Shown here one piece after another: positions 52,800 to 62,371 of a stretch of DNA of 64,000 nucleotides. Positions within the stretch are counted from its first letter, which is position 1. Each line of letters opens with the position of its first letter. The notes under the pieces are model-generated. The model was not told the DNA's origin. It saw only the letters and a list, made by a program, of their open reading frames with translations, and searched no databases. Source of the DNA: JAGOUU01 sp964609155. GTDB lineage: Bacteria > Pseudomonadota > Gammaproteobacteria > JAGOUU01. Location: positions 1 to 64,000 of the forward strand of contig CAZSRF010000002.1 in NCBI GenBank assembly GCA_964609155.1, read 5' to 3'. Made by a program: the position numbers and the translations under genes.

Positions 52800-55052
52800 A
52801 TGGTTCAAGTAAATGTATTGTACAGCAAGATAAAGTCTGGTGATATTGATATTAAAATATGGCTAGATAGCATTTATGAAAACAATCCTAATCTTAATAA
52901 AAATAATATTCAAGAGGTGCTCCACGCTCTTCAGGGACTAACTGCAATCAAGGGTAGCGAATTTAGTAAATCTGATTTTTTTGCCTCGCTTGAAACGGCT
53001 ACTATATTAGCTGAACTTCACATGGACACAGACTCTATTATTGTTGGTTTGTTGCTAAACGCTTTTCATAAAAAAAGTATAGATAAAGACTTTATTTTAA
53101 ATAAACTAAATTTAAAGATAAGCGAGTTACTTCATGGTGTGATCAAAATGGATGCTATTCGAAACATCCAAGCTAAGTTAGAGAATCCTAGAAGTGCCAT
53201 TAATAACACACAGAAAGCTGATCAATTACGAAAAATGTTTCTTGCAATGGTTTCTGATCCAAGAGTAGTAGTCATAAGATTGGCTGAGCACCTATGCGAG
53301 TTACGTTCGGCAAGTAAAGCCCCTAAAGAGATCAAAGAAAAATTAGCTGAAGAAACTAGATTAATTTATGGCCCATTAGCAAACCGTTTGGGTATTGGAC
53401 AGATAAAATGGGAATTAGAAGATCTAGCTTTTAGATATTTAGAAGAAGACACCTATAAAGCCATTGCTAAGTTATTAGATGAAAAAAGAATTGATAGGGA
53501 CCATTATATTACGACCCTTATTAAAGCTATAAAAGAAAAACTAGATATAAATAAAATTACAGCAGATGTAACTGGCAGGGTAAAACATATTTATAGCATT
53601 TGGCGCAAAATGCAGCGTAAAAACTTAGATTATCATGAACTTTATGACATACGAGCAGTAAGGATATTAACTAATAGCATTACTGATTGCTATGCAGCAT
53701 TAGGATTAGTGCATAGTTTATGGCGTCATATTCCCAAAGAATTCGACGATTATATCGCTAATCCAAAGGAAAATGGCTATCAATCTTTGCATACCGCTGT
53801 TATTGGGCCTGAAGGTAAAACAGTAGAGGTACAGATACGCACACAAGAAATGCATAAAGACTCAGAGCTTGGTGTTGCCGCCCATTGGCGCTATAAAGAA
53901 CGTGTTGCTCATGATCAAAGTTTTGAAACTAAAATTGCTTGGTTAAGACAATTGATTTCTTGGCAAGATGAAGTTTCTTCAGCTTCTGAACTGTTAGAAG
54001 AATTAAAAACAGATATTGAAGAAGATAGAATTTATATTTTTACACCAGGCGGAGATGTTATCGATTTGCCTAATGGCTCTACGCCTTTAGATTTTGCTTA
54101 TACTATTCATACTGATATTGGTCATAAATGTCGTGGAGCAGTTGTCAATGGCAAAATGGTACAATTGACTTATCAATTAGCAACAGGTGATAGAGTTGAG
54201 ATTTTAACCAAAAACAATAGTCATCCAAGCCGAGACTGGTTAAATCCACATTTTAATTATTTAAAAACACCGCGTGCTAGAGCAAAAGTGCAGTCTTGGT
54301 TTAAGAAACAAGACTATGATCGCAATATTGTTGAAGGTCGTGAAATTTTAAGTGCTGAATTGCATAAATTAGGTATTAATCATATCGATTTAACTTTAGT
54401 TCTGCATAAACTTAATCTAAAAGCAGAAAGTGATGTACTAGCTGGTATCTCGCGTGGCGATATTAAGATATCTCAAGTTTTAAATGCTGCAAATGTTGAA
54501 ATACATGCCAATAAAATGTCAGCAGGTAGTGGTGGAGCAGGTAGCATATTGCCAATACCTGATATAATTAAAAAACAGTCTCCTAAAAGTTTTAAAGGCA
54601 TTAACATTCAAGGGGTAGATAATCTGTTAACTACTTTGGCCAGGTGTTGCAAACCTATACCAGGTAATCCTATCATTGGTTACTTAAGCCAGGGCAGAGG
54701 GGTTACTATTCATTGTCTTGATTGTCATAATATTTATCAATTGCAGGCAATTAACCCTGAGCGTTTAATAGACGTTAGCTGGGGTGGTGATATCACCAAT
54801 ATAGCTTTTTCAGTTGATATATTTATTAAATCTCGTGATCGCTATGGTTTATTACGTGATATGACAGGCTTATTATCAGCTGAAAAAATTAATATCACTA
54901 ATTTGCAAACAGACACAGATAAAAATGGAATAGTTCATACCTATGTGACTATAGAAGTTCGCAGTGTTGATGAGCTTGTGCGTATTTTGGACAAATTGCA
55001 GGCGTTACCAAATGTTATCTCTGCTCATAGAATAAGTGGCAGGCATTCTTGA
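52800..55052 (+). CDS. relA: GTP pyrophosphokinase RelA
   Basis: Makes (p)ppGpp on stalled ribosomes. The 750 residues contain an N-terminal pseudo-hydrolase domain in which the His-Asp pair is lost (VGLLLNAFHKKS where SpoT has LLHDVIED), the synthetase domain (YDIRAVRIL, then EFDDYIANPKENGYQSLHTAV with the RelA-type E-x-D-D motif), TGS (IYIFTPGGDVIDLPNGSTPLDFAY), a Cys-rich segment (ARCCKPIPG, CLDC) and a C-terminal ACT domain. These point to RelA, not SpoT. The stringent response is central to the life-cycle switch of intracellular gammaproteobacteria. Confidence 0.95.
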   Translation: MVQVNVLYSKIKSGDIDIKIWLDSIYENNPNLNKNNIQEVLHALQGLTAIKGSEFSKSDFFASLETATILAELHMDTDSIIVGLLLNAFHKKSIDKDFILNKLNLKISELLHGVIKMDAIRNIQAKLENPRSAINNTQKADQLRKMFLAMVSDPRVVVIRLAEHLCELRSASKAPKEIKEKLAEETRLIYGPLANRLGIGQIKWELEDLAFRYLEEDTYKAIAKLLDEKRIDRDHYITTLIKAIKEKLDINKITADVTGRVKHIYSIWRKMQRKNLDYHELYDIRAVRILTNSITDCYAALGLVHSLWRHIPKEFDDYIANPKENGYQSLHTAVIGPEGKTVEVQIRTQEMHKDSELGVAAHWRYKERVAHDQSFETKIAWLRQLISWQDEVSSASELLEELKTDIEEDRIYIFTPGGDVIDLPNGSTPLDFAYTIHTDIGHKCRGAVVNGKMVQLTYQLATGDRVEILTKNNSHPSRDWLNPHFNYLKTPRARAKVQSWFKKQDYDRNIVEGREILSAELHKLGINHIDLTLVLHKLNLKAESDVLAGISRGDIKISQVLNAANVEIHANKMSAGSGGAGSILPIPDIIKKQSPKSFKGINIQGVDNLLTTLARCCKPIPGNPIIGYLSQGRGVTIHCLDCHNIYQLQAINPERLIDVSWGGDITNIAFSVDIFIKSRDRYGLLRDMTGLLSAEKINITNLQTDTDKNGIVHTYVTIEVRSVDELVRILDKLQALPNVISAHRISGRHS

Positions 55053-55063
55053 GATATTTTATT

Positions 55064-55381
55064 TCAATTTTTATCTTCTAAGTGAAATTGCTTAAAGAAC
55101 CAATGAATGACTGGTGCAAATACTACAGCAATAACAATTAGAAATACTATACCACTGAAGAGAGCATAACTGCCTGCAAAAATTTTGCCCTCTTGAGTCG
55201 TCATATTAGCTTCAGGGCCCATGCCGGATAGGATCATTGCTGCATTTAGATAAGCATCTGTCCATGGCATATTTTCAAAGTGATGGTAACCCCACATACC
55301 TAAAAATAGCGATCCAATGATGATAATAAAACCGGAGAAGAGATTTTTTGTAAGACGCTTTACGAATAACTTTTTATGCAT
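55064..55381 (-). CDS. Small two-span membrane protein
   Basis: The 105 residues have two membrane segments (LFSGFIIIIGSLFLGMWGYHHF and GSYALFSGIVFLIVIAVVFAPVIHWFF) with a loop MPWTDAYLNAAMILSGMGPEA between them. I have seen this loop pattern in a conserved gammaproteobacterial protein resembling the pore half of ion channels; the selectivity filter here (SGMGP) is not that of a K+ channel. It converges with relA, 11 bp from its stop. No function can be given. Confidence 0.65.
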   Translation of the reverse strand: MHKKLFVKRLTKNLFSGFIIIIGSLFLGMWGYHHFENMPWTDAYLNAAMILSGMGPEANMTTQEGKIFAGSYALFSGIVFLIVIAVVFAPVIHWFFKQFHLEDKN

Positions 55382-55522
55382 GTAATTCTAATATTAGAAA
55401 AATTAATTTGTTACTAATATATTATAGAATAGCTCTATATAATGTCTACCATAGGTTATTTTTAAATGTTTAATACCAATCTTATTAATTTCTGCAGTTA
55501 AGTAACAGTTGGTAACAACCCT

Positions 55523-55551
55523 TGACGTTTTGTTAGATAAATTTTAAAATC
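55523..55551 (+). promoter_or_regulatory. Sigma-70-type promoter of the Sel1 protein gene
   Basis: TTGACG (55523-55528) and TAAAAT (55546-55551) are separated by 17 bp. Transcription should start near 55558, leaving about 34 bases before ATG 55592. The leader shows no clear Shine-Dalgarno. Confidence 0.5.
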
Positions 55552-55591
55552 TCACTTAGTACATTACCATAGTTTTATACTAGTATTATCG

Positions 55592-56776
55592 ATGACTCTA
55601 AAAAAATATCTAAAAAGATCAATAAGATACGTATTGGCAAAATTAGCAGACTTAGATAATAAATATCTAGGTTATTTGTATGCATGCTATCTCAAGAAAG
55701 AATTTAATAATATAAATGACTATTTATCCTTGGTTGCAGCCGCAAACTGGTTTGAAAAATCAGCGAAAGCAGGTAAGTACGAGGCATGTTATGAGTTAGC
55801 TTTAATTTACGAATTTTTTGGTGAAAAATTAAGTGAGCTTGAAAACAGCCTTATATCTAAAGATAACAGTCAAAGAGCCACTGTTATAGCTAATCTTATT
55901 CTTACTGCAGCTCAAAATGGCTACGGTCCAGCACAGTTTAAATTAGGTACATATTATTGGATGGGAAGTTTAGGGTTTGAGCTCGACTACCAATTAGCAC
56001 ATGATTGGTTTACGTTAGCAGCAAGGCAATTAGATGCTCGCGCCTTATGTAATCTTGGGATTATTTATAACCGTGGAGATTTAAGCATAACGGATCACCA
56101 AAAAGCCTTTGATTATTTTATCGCTAGTAAAGAGTTGGGTAATCCTGATGCCCTTTGTAATTTAGCACACATGCATGCGGTAGGCTCAGTTGTGAAAAGA
56201 AACCTATCTGAAGCATTTAAATATTATAAATTAGCTGCAGAAAAAGGGTGCTCGGACGGCCTTTATGAAACAGCATATTGTTATGAGAAAGGCCGTGGGG
56301 TCATTCAAGACTATACACAAGCATTTAAATACTTTAGCGAAGCGTCAATTCTCGGCAGCAATCAAGCTACTCTAAAACTAGCTGATTATTTTATCTACGG
56401 TTATGGTGTTAAGAAAAATCCCATAAAAGCTGAGCACTTATTGAAATCTTTGGCTCAAATGGGAGATAGTTATGCCCAATTTAAATTAGCGACGTTTTAT
56501 GATTCTACTGATAGTAATCTACAAGATGTTAATAAAGCCTTTGAATGGTATTTAAAAGCCGCAAAACAAGGCAACACAAAAGCTCAAATAAATTTAGCAG
56601 CATTATATTTAAAAGGTGAGGGTACAATAGCTTCAGAAGAAACTGCTATTTTTTGGCTAGAAACAGCGGCACAGCATGGTGATCAAATTGCCAGTTATAA
56701 CTTAAAGCAATTGGGAATGGCAAATATTGAAGAACTGATTCAAGAGGCTTTAAATAAAAATAAAGTAATTCACTAG
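55592..56776 (+). CDS. Sel1-like repeat protein
   Basis: A cytosolic or secreted scaffold of 394 residues made almost wholly of Sel1-like (36-residue, TPR-related) repeats, for example FKLGTYYWMGS, ALCNLAHMHAVGSVVKRNLS, GLYETAYCYEKGRGVIQDYT, TLKLADYFIYGYGVKKNP, AQINLAALYLKGEGTIAS. About eight repeats run from residue 50 to 380. There is no signal peptide. Sel1 proteins such as LpnE, EnhC and LidL affect host entry and trafficking in Legionella, but many are housekeeping adaptors, so no role is assigned. Confidence 0.85.
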   Translation: MTLKKYLKRSIRYVLAKLADLDNKYLGYLYACYLKKEFNNINDYLSLVAAANWFEKSAKAGKYEACYELALIYEFFGEKLSELENSLISKDNSQRATVIANLILTAAQNGYGPAQFKLGTYYWMGSLGFELDYQLAHDWFTLAARQLDARALCNLGIIYNRGDLSITDHQKAFDYFIASKELGNPDALCNLAHMHAVGSVVKRNLSEAFKYYKLAAEKGCSDGLYETAYCYEKGRGVIQDYTQAFKYFSEASILGSNQATLKLADYFIYGYGVKKNPIKAEHLLKSLAQMGDSYAQFKLATFYDSTDSNLQDVNKAFEWYLKAAKQGNTKAQINLAALYLKGEGTIASEETAIFWLETAAQHGDQIASYNLKQLGMANIEELIQEALNKNKVIH

Positions 56777-56854
56777 AGCTATCCTTCTTCTGTGAGAAGA
56801 ACAAGGACCTTACCTTGCAGGTGAACTCAAACATTTTTTTACCAGAATAATAGG

Positions 56855-58276
56855 TTAAATATTGTTCATAAGAAATAACATGCCTAAAACAGGGGATTGG
56901 TCTTGAGATCTGATAGAGGATGATAAAGATTCAACTATGTTAAAGTTTTTGGAACATTGGTTATATATATAATTAGTGGTATGTTGATACCTGCCTGTTT
57001 CAGTTAGAAGGTAACTGTCACTATTATTTTGCAGGCTCTCAATAGAAAAAAGTAAATGGCCATCTTTTGCTAGATTTTTTTTAATAAGATTAAATAGATT
57101 GTTTAATTCACCGTAGTAAACTAAAACATCAGCTAATATAATTAAATCAAAAAGATTTTGATTATTAGATGATGCGGTATTAAATTTTAAATATTCTTCA
57201 ATATCTGATTTGATTAAATTTTGATAAATATGTTTTTGCTGAGCCATGTTTAACATATTTTGAGATATATCAACACCCGTTATAATATTACTATAATTTT
57301 CAGATTTAAAATATTCTGCAGCAAGGCCGGTGCCACAGCCTAAATCTAAAATATTTAAACTATTTAAATTATGATTTTTTCTAGAGTTACTATTTTGATA
57401 AATATTTTTATTGTATAAATCGAATAATAACTTAGGAGTTTGATAGTTTAAGTTATTTAATAATTCATAATCAAATGTTGTTGCATAGTTATCAAATAAA
57501 GTTTCTATATAACCTTGAGGGGCTTTATTCATAACTGATTTTGACTTTAAATTTAAGTTTAAATTGGTAGGTAGATCTGAGTTTGGATTTGAGTTTGGAT
57601 CTGAAGTTAAACTAGCTAATAAATATTGACATGTTTGGTCTTGTGGGTTAATTCTTGAAGCTAAGTAATAGTAATAGACAGCTTCTTGATAATTTTTTAA
57701 TTTATGATAAATAGACCCTATATTATAAGCCGCAGCAAAAGATTGCGGGTGTAGCTCTAGGCTTTTTTTATAATGAATAATAGCTTGTGCATAGTTTTCA
57801 CGTTGCTGTTCCAAAACACCGTAATTATATTCTGCTGTAGCAGCATGCGAGTTTTTGCCTTCTAAAGATTTTTTTAAAAATTTTTCTGCAAGTGCGGTGT
57901 TGTTATTTTGTTGGTGGTATTGACTTAATGCAAAATTAGCTTCGCTGTGTTCTGGGTATAGTTCTAACGTTTTAGTTAAATACTCTATACCTGATTCAAG
58001 TTGATCTATATTAATGTAACAGCAGGCTATATTATAATAGGACCTGTAATTATATTGGTGATGGTCAATACTTTTTTTAAATAAATTAATAGCTTCTATT
58101 TGATCATTTTTTTTAAGACCGCGGGCTTTAATGCAAGCTTGATTATATAAAATATTAGCATAGTTTTGTTCAATTTGTTTTTTTATATGAAGACTGTTTT
58201 TTGGTAGTTTCTCCGCTAGATTTAAAGATTTTAAAAATAAATCATTCGCTAGTTCAAAGTTATCTGTTAATAACAA
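56855..58276 (-). CDS. TPR-repeat protein with C-terminal SAM methyltransferase domain
   Basis: At least 473 residues: tetratricopeptide repeats (YYNIACCYINIDQLESGIEYL, AEYNYGVLEQQRENYAQAIIHY, AAYNIGSIYHKLKNYQEAVYY) to about residue 220, a Asn/Leu-rich linker, then a class I methyltransferase with the SAM site ILDLGCGTGLAAEYFK, VDISQNMLNMAQ and LIILADVLVYYGEL. It resembles the TPR-methyltransferase proteins of the NodS/UbiG type. The start TTG 58276 is only the first usual start codon: the frame continues upstream with further TPR sequence (see 58277-58536), so the N-terminus is unresolved. The linker has micro-repeats (PNSNPNSD, NLNLNL). Confidence 0.8.
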   Translation of the reverse strand: MLLTDNFELANDLFLKSLNLAEKLPKNSLHIKKQIEQNYANILYNQACIKARGLKKNDQIEAINLFKKSIDHHQYNYRSYYNIACCYINIDQLESGIEYLTKTLELYPEHSEANFALSQYHQQNNNTALAEKFLKKSLEGKNSHAATAEYNYGVLEQQRENYAQAIIHYKKSLELHPQSFAAAYNIGSIYHKLKNYQEAVYYYYLASRINPQDQTCQYLLASLTSDPNSNPNSDLPTNLNLNLKSKSVMNKAPQGYIETLFDNYATTFDYELLNNLNYQTPKLLFDLYNKNIYQNSNSRKNHNLNSLNILDLGCGTGLAAEYFKSENYSNIITGVDISQNMLNMAQQKHIYQNLIKSDIEEYLKFNTASSNNQNLFDLIILADVLVYYGELNNLFNLIKKNLAKDGHLLFSIESLQNNSDSYLLTETGRYQHTTNYIYNQCSKNFNIVESLSSSIRSQDQSPVLGMLFLMNNI

Positions 58277-58536
58277 TTGTGCAAACTGAGCAGTGTAAAA
58301 GGGGTTATCAGGGGATAAATTTATAGCAAGATTAATATAATCTATAGCTTCTTGAAATTTCTCTAATTGATAAGCACAAATAGCAAGATTATTATAAATT
58401 TCTGGAGAGTTTTGATATGTTGTGATTATCTGTTGATAGATAACGTAACTTGCTTGAAAATTAGAATTATTTAAAAACTTTTCAGCAGCTATAAGTTGCT
58501 GGTTTAATATATTATTTTTTATACTATATCCAGTTG
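58277..58536 (-). other. Upstream TPR-coding extension of the 56855 gene, without a usual start codon
   Basis: The frame of the TPR methyltransferase stays open for about 87 codons upstream of TTG 58276 and encodes clear TPR sequence (EIYNNLAICAYQLEKFQEAI, NLAINLSPDNPFYTAQFAQL). No ATG, GTG or TTG occurs in it; ATA at 58520-58522 (82 codons before TTG 58276, with GGA ahead of it) is the first plausible position. Either a rare start codon is used or the original start is mutated. The remaining 60 bases up to the LOG gene hold nothing I recognise. Confidence 0.6.
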
Positions 58537-58596
58537 GTCAATGAATTAATTAAGATATATGGTCATTATATTAAAAATATACAACAATTTACAGAA

Positions 58597-59325
58597 TTAA
58601 AGATTAGACATAAGTTTATGCTCTTCCTCTGTCATTTCGATTGCGCCACGCTTTAGATAAAAATTATTTATTGTGGCGACTATCTCTTTGGAGTTATCAA
58701 TAAAAGAAACTAGTTCCAGATCTTTAACATCAATCATGCCTTGTTTTACTAATGTATTACTCAGCCAATCAAATAACCCCTGCCAAAAAGGTTTATCGAC
58801 TAATATAATAGGAATACGACGAGACTTACCTGTCTGAATTAAAGTTACTATTTCAGCGAATTCATCTAATGTTCCAAAACCTCCTGGTAGGCAAATATAA
58901 GCAGAGGCATATTTGACAAACATGACCTTACGTGAAAAAAAATGCCTGAACCTTAAGGAGATGTCTTGGTAAGGGTTAGATACTTCCTCTTGTGGAAGTT
59001 GAATATTAAGGCCTACAGTAGGTGCAGGGCCCTTAGAAGCCCCTTTATTAGCAGCTTCCATAACTCCAGGCCCGCCACCGGTTACAACTGCAAAACCAGC
59101 CTCTGAAAGTGTAAAAGCAATCTCTTCGGCTTGTTTATAATACTGACTATCTGGCGCAACGCGAGCTGAGCCGAAAATGCTTACTGTCTTTTGTAAATGT
59201 GCAAGACGTTCGAAGCCTTCGACGAATTCTGACATTATTTGGAACATCTTCCAAGATTCTTTGGTAAACAGCTGATCTTTAAAATGGGGTGATGGTGGTA
59301 ATTGTTTATCCCGGCCTATATTCAT
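58597..59325 (-). CDS. LOG family protein (TIGR00730 Rossmann nucleotide-binding / phosphoribohydrolase-like)
   Basis: A 242-residue protein with the two diagnostic LOG motifs, GGGPGVMEAANKGA and PGGFGTLDEFAEI; related proteins remove ribose 5-phosphate from AMP or cytokinin nucleotides. The frame is open to 59370, but ATG 59325 has GGAG eight bases ahead and begins the conserved part, so I chose it. The in vivo substrate in this organism is not known. It is divergent from adk. Confidence 0.88.
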   Translation of the reverse strand: MNIGRDKQLPPSPHFKDQLFTKESWKMFQIMSEFVEGFERLAHLQKTVSIFGSARVAPDSQYYKQAEEIAFTLSEAGFAVVTGGGPGVMEAANKGASKGPAPTVGLNIQLPQEEVSNPYQDISLRFRHFFSRKVMFVKYASAYICLPGGFGTLDEFAEIVTLIQTGKSRRIPIILVDKPFWQGLFDWLSNTLVKQGMIDVKDLELVSFIDNSKEIVATINNFYLKRGAIEMTEEEHKLMSNL

Positions 59326-59502
59326 ATTTAATGCTCCATTTATCTCTATAATTTTAAGTGTAACATACAATTAAAACTACACTAGTTTACTGTGCTAACC
59401 CATTATAAATTAGTTAATCAGATAAAGTAAAATGGGTGTATTAAACTCATAAAAAAATGATTATAATGAACAAATAAAATATATAAATTAAGGTCATTGT
59501 TT

Positions 59503-60183
59503 ATGAGAATAATTTTACTTGGCCCACCAGGTGCTGGTAAAGGTACGCAAGCTGATTTGTTATGCAGTTATTTTAAGATCCCAAAGATCTCTACCGGTGA
59601 TATGTTACGTACGGCTATTCTAAACAAAACTCCTTTAGGATTAAAAGCAAAGGATGTAATAGAACGAGGAGCGTTAGTCTCAGATGATATCATTATAGAT
59701 TTAATCAAAGAGCGAATTGTGCAGCCCGACTGCGCCAAAGGGTATTTATTTGATGGAGTGCCAAGAACAATTCCCCAAGCTAAAACTTTGGAATCTCAGC
59801 ACATTCATTTTGATTTTGTTGTTGAGATAAAAGTTGCTGATAGCAAAATATTACAGCGATTAACAGGGCGTCGAGTTCATTCTGAATCAGGGCGTACATA
59901 TCATGTAGTATTTAACCCTCCTCAAGTAGCGAATAAAGATGATATAACGGGTGAAGAACTCAGTATTCGCCCCGATGATAATGAAAACACTGTGAAACAA
60001 CGCTTGGCTGTTTATCATTCTCAAACAGCGCCACTAGTCAAATTTTACAAAAATTTTGAAGCTATGGGCCGATATGGAGCTCCTAGATTTGTAGAAGTTA
60101 ATGGTGATGATAATGTTTTAAATGTGCAACAGGCTTTAATAACAATTTTGGAGTCTAAAAGTAAAAGTACTCAACAGCAATAG
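59503..60183 (+). CDS. adk: Adenylate kinase
   Basis: Interconverts AMP, ADP and ATP. From ATG 59503 it has 226 residues, the long form with a lid domain. P-loop GPPGAGKGTQADLL, AMP site STGDMLR and FDGVPRTIPQA, lid from GRRVHSESGRTYHVVFNPP to EELSIRPDDN, with no zinc-binding cysteines in the lid. It lies 7 bp before pncB on the same strand, so nucleotide and NAD metabolism genes are grouped. Confidence 0.96.
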   Translation: MRIILLGPPGAGKGTQADLLCSYFKIPKISTGDMLRTAILNKTPLGLKAKDVIERGALVSDDIIIDLIKERIVQPDCAKGYLFDGVPRTIPQAKTLESQHIHFDFVVEIKVADSKILQRLTGRRVHSESGRTYHVVFNPPQVANKDDITGEELSIRPDDNENTVKQRLAVYHSQTAPLVKFYKNFEAMGRYGAPRFVEVNGDDNVLNVQQALITILESKSKSTQQQ

Positions 60184-60190
60184 CAATAAC

Positions 60191-61387
60191 ATGGGAATTA
60201 TAACGTCTTTATTAGATACAGATCTATATAAGTTAACCATGATGCAATGTGTATTGCATCAGTTTCCAGCTGCTATGGTAGAGTATAAGTTTCAGTGTCG
60301 AAGCAATATATTGTTGGGTGAGTATATCAATGAGATTCAACAAGAGATTTGTGAATTTTGCCAGCTAAGGTTTTCTAATAGTGAATTAGAATATCTAACC
60401 AAACTTGATTATCTTAAAACAGATTTTATAGAGTTTTTGAGGATATTCAAACTTAACTATAATTTTATTAATATAAGTCAAGACAAAGAGAAGCAACTGG
60501 AAATTACTATAAAGGGTCCTTGGCTGCATACTATTTTATTTGAAGTCCCTGTATTGGCAATAATTAATGAAGTATACTTTCGTAATCAAATAATTAAGCA
60601 AGACTTGTCATATGGGAATATTTTAGATCAAGGCGAAAAGCTATTAAATGATAAAATAGAACTAGTAATTAATAGTAGTGTAGGCGGCTTCAAGTTTTCT
60701 GATTTTGGCACTAGACGACGTTTTTCTAAAGATTGGCAGGAGAGGATTGTCTCTACTTTACAGAAGGCTTTGCCGCATAATTTTGTAGGAACCAGTAATG
60801 TTTATTTGGCTGCAAAATATAATTTATTGCCGGTAGGAACAATGGCGCATGAGTTCTTGCAGGCTTGTCAAGCATTAGGGCCGCGATTAGTGGATAGCCA
60901 AAAATATGCATTAGAGGCATGGACTAAAGAATACCGTGGTCGTTTAGGAATAGCATTAACAGATGTGGTAGGAATGGACGCTTTTTTAAATGACTTTGAT
61001 CTATTTTTTGCAAAATTATTTGATGGATTACGACACGATTCTGGCGATCCTATTATTTGGGGAGAAAAGGCGATTGCGCATTATAAAAAATTAAAAATCC
61101 ATCCTATGTCAAAACGTTTAATTTTTAGTGATAATTTGACTATAGGTTCTGCTATAAAAATTTATAAACACTTTTTGGGTCGTGCAAAAACATCTTATGG
61201 TATTGGTACTAATTTGACTAATGACGTTGGCTTAGAACCGATACAAATTGTTATCAAAATGATTAGATGTAATAATCAATCTGTCGCTAAAATATCAGAC
61301 AGCCCTGGGAAAACTATTTGCTTAGATATAAATTATATTGAATATTTAAAACAAGTTTTCTCTGTTAATCAGGCTGGCAACGAATAA
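60191..61387 (+). CDS. pncB: Nicotinate phosphoribosyltransferase
   Basis: Makes nicotinate mononucleotide from nicotinate and PRPP, coupled to ATP hydrolysis; first step of the NAD salvage route. The 398 residues show LLDTDLYKLTMMQCVLHQFP, the phosphorylated-His region GTMAHEFLQA, DVVGMDAFL, GLRHDSGDP, and SYGIGTNLTNDVG. With pnuC nearby it indicates dependence on pyridine precursors taken from the surroundings. It starts 7 bp after adk. Confidence 0.95.
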   Translation: MGIITSLLDTDLYKLTMMQCVLHQFPAAMVEYKFQCRSNILLGEYINEIQQEICEFCQLRFSNSELEYLTKLDYLKTDFIEFLRIFKLNYNFINISQDKEKQLEITIKGPWLHTILFEVPVLAIINEVYFRNQIIKQDLSYGNILDQGEKLLNDKIELVINSSVGGFKFSDFGTRRRFSKDWQERIVSTLQKALPHNFVGTSNVYLAAKYNLLPVGTMAHEFLQACQALGPRLVDSQKYALEAWTKEYRGRLGIALTDVVGMDAFLNDFDLFFAKLFDGLRHDSGDPIIWGEKAIAHYKKLKIHPMSKRLIFSDNLTIGSAIKIYKHFLGRAKTSYGIGTNLTNDVGLEPIQIVIKMIRCNNQSVAKISDSPGKTICLDINYIEYLKQVFSVNQAGNE

Positions 61388-61400
61388 AATGCTTATATAA

Positions 61401-61694
61401 TTACGGACGAGGTCTTTGCATTTCTTGTTCTTCAGAAACGACCTGTTGTTCTAGCCTATCAACTAGAGGGTCATCTCCTAAAATAGTTTTATGGGCTTTA
61501 ATAAGCTGCGTTAAATTTTCAATACCGGTTTGTGCATCTTCTAAAATTTCAGTTTTTAGTTCTTTTACTTCTGTTTTCCACTCGTGCTCATCATGACGTA
61601 ACTTATCATCTTTTAAAACCAAAAGCTGAAGGTGTTTATCTTTAAGATTATTGATTAATTGTTGATATTGATCGTGAATATTATTTTTATTCAT
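61401..61694 (-). CDS. Hypothetical small coiled-coil protein (97 aa)
   Basis: I do not recognise this protein. It is highly charged and helical (NLKDKHLQLLVLKDDKLRHDE, WKTEVKELKTEILEDAQ), with heptad-like Leu/Ile spacing suggesting a coiled coil, and ends with a Glu-rich stretch and RPRP. No membrane segment or signal peptide. It lies 6 bp after the 185-aa orphan on the same strand, so the two probably act together. AGGAAT precedes the start codon at some distance. Confidence 0.6.
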   Translation of the reverse strand: MNKNNIHDQYQQLINNLKDKHLQLLVLKDDKLRHDEHEWKTEVKELKTEILEDAQTGIENLTQLIKAHKTILGDDPLVDRLEQQVVSEEQEMQRPRP

Positions 61695-61700
61695 ATAGTA

Positions 61701-62258
61701 TTAGTATTCCTGATCGACTAGTATTAAATTTATTGTATTTAACTGATTTAATAATTCAGTTTCTCTTGTTTCAAATGGTGTCCATTTAGAAAAATCAATA
61801 TTATTTCTTGGTTCTAGTGGAGAAAAATTTTTCCAGAAAATCTTATGTTTATCTTCTAAAATATGTTCCATATCAGGTTTTACCGATCTGGCTAAGTAAG
61901 AATTATGAGATGGTTTTTTTATATGCAGTGCTGTTAATAGTTCATTCATTGATACTAATGATGAATAGCTATAGATTTTAACAGACTGTTTTTTTTCAAC
62001 TCTACCTTGTGCGAATAATCCTAAGTTTTTATCAGAAGTGACTTTTTTTTGAGAAAGATTTAACAGCTCTTCAGTCTCTTTTTTAGAAATGCCATATGAT
62101 ACGATATCAACAGGCTTATTGATTTTTAAATCAGAAGCATGATGTTCAAAATAAATTTGTGCTTTTATTTCAGGTAAAGCGCAATCAAAAGTTTGTTCGC
62201 TAATAAGAAGAAACTCATTTTTTTTGTAATCTTGACATACATGCAAATATAAGGCCAT
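61701..62258 (-). CDS. Hypothetical protein (185 aa)
   Basis: I do not recognise this protein. It is soluble, with no signal peptide; mixed alpha/beta composition, with VDIVSYGISKKETEELL and SSLVSMNELLTALHIKKP as its more ordered parts. A good Shine-Dalgarno (AGAGGAT) precedes the ATG, so it is really translated. It is the first gene of a two-gene unit with the 97-aa coiled-coil protein, between pncB and pnuC. A role in the same NAD or host context is not supported by sequence. Confidence 0.6.
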   Translation of the reverse strand: MALYLHVCQDYKKNEFLLISEQTFDCALPEIKAQIYFEHHASDLKINKPVDIVSYGISKKETEELLNLSQKKVTSDKNLGLFAQGRVEKKQSVKIYSYSSLVSMNELLTALHIKKPSHNSYLARSVKPDMEHILEDKHKIFWKNFSPLEPRNNIDFSKWTPFETRETELLNQLNTINLILVDQEY

Positions 62259-62315
62259 TTTATCCTCTTTTAGTTTAATGCATATAATTAATGCACTTAG
62301 TATAATTTTAGTTAA

Positions 62316-62371
62316 TAATTTAGGCTTGACTTATAATTTTGTATTTATTTTTGCTGACCAAGCCTAAATTA
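62316..62371. repeat. 13-bp inverted repeat with 30-bp spacer
   Basis: TAATTTAGGCTTG (62316-62328) and its exact complement CAAGCCTAAATTA (62359-62371) lie 57-112 bp upstream of the 185-aa gene. The spacing suits a DNA-binding site pair or a stem-loop in a leader, and the arms are unlike the background. Confidence 0.55.

Noticed and set aside
52800..55052. Naming the alarmone enzyme SpoT
   Set aside because: The His-Asp pair of the hydrolase domain is missing and the synthetase has the RelA-type E-x-D-D motif.
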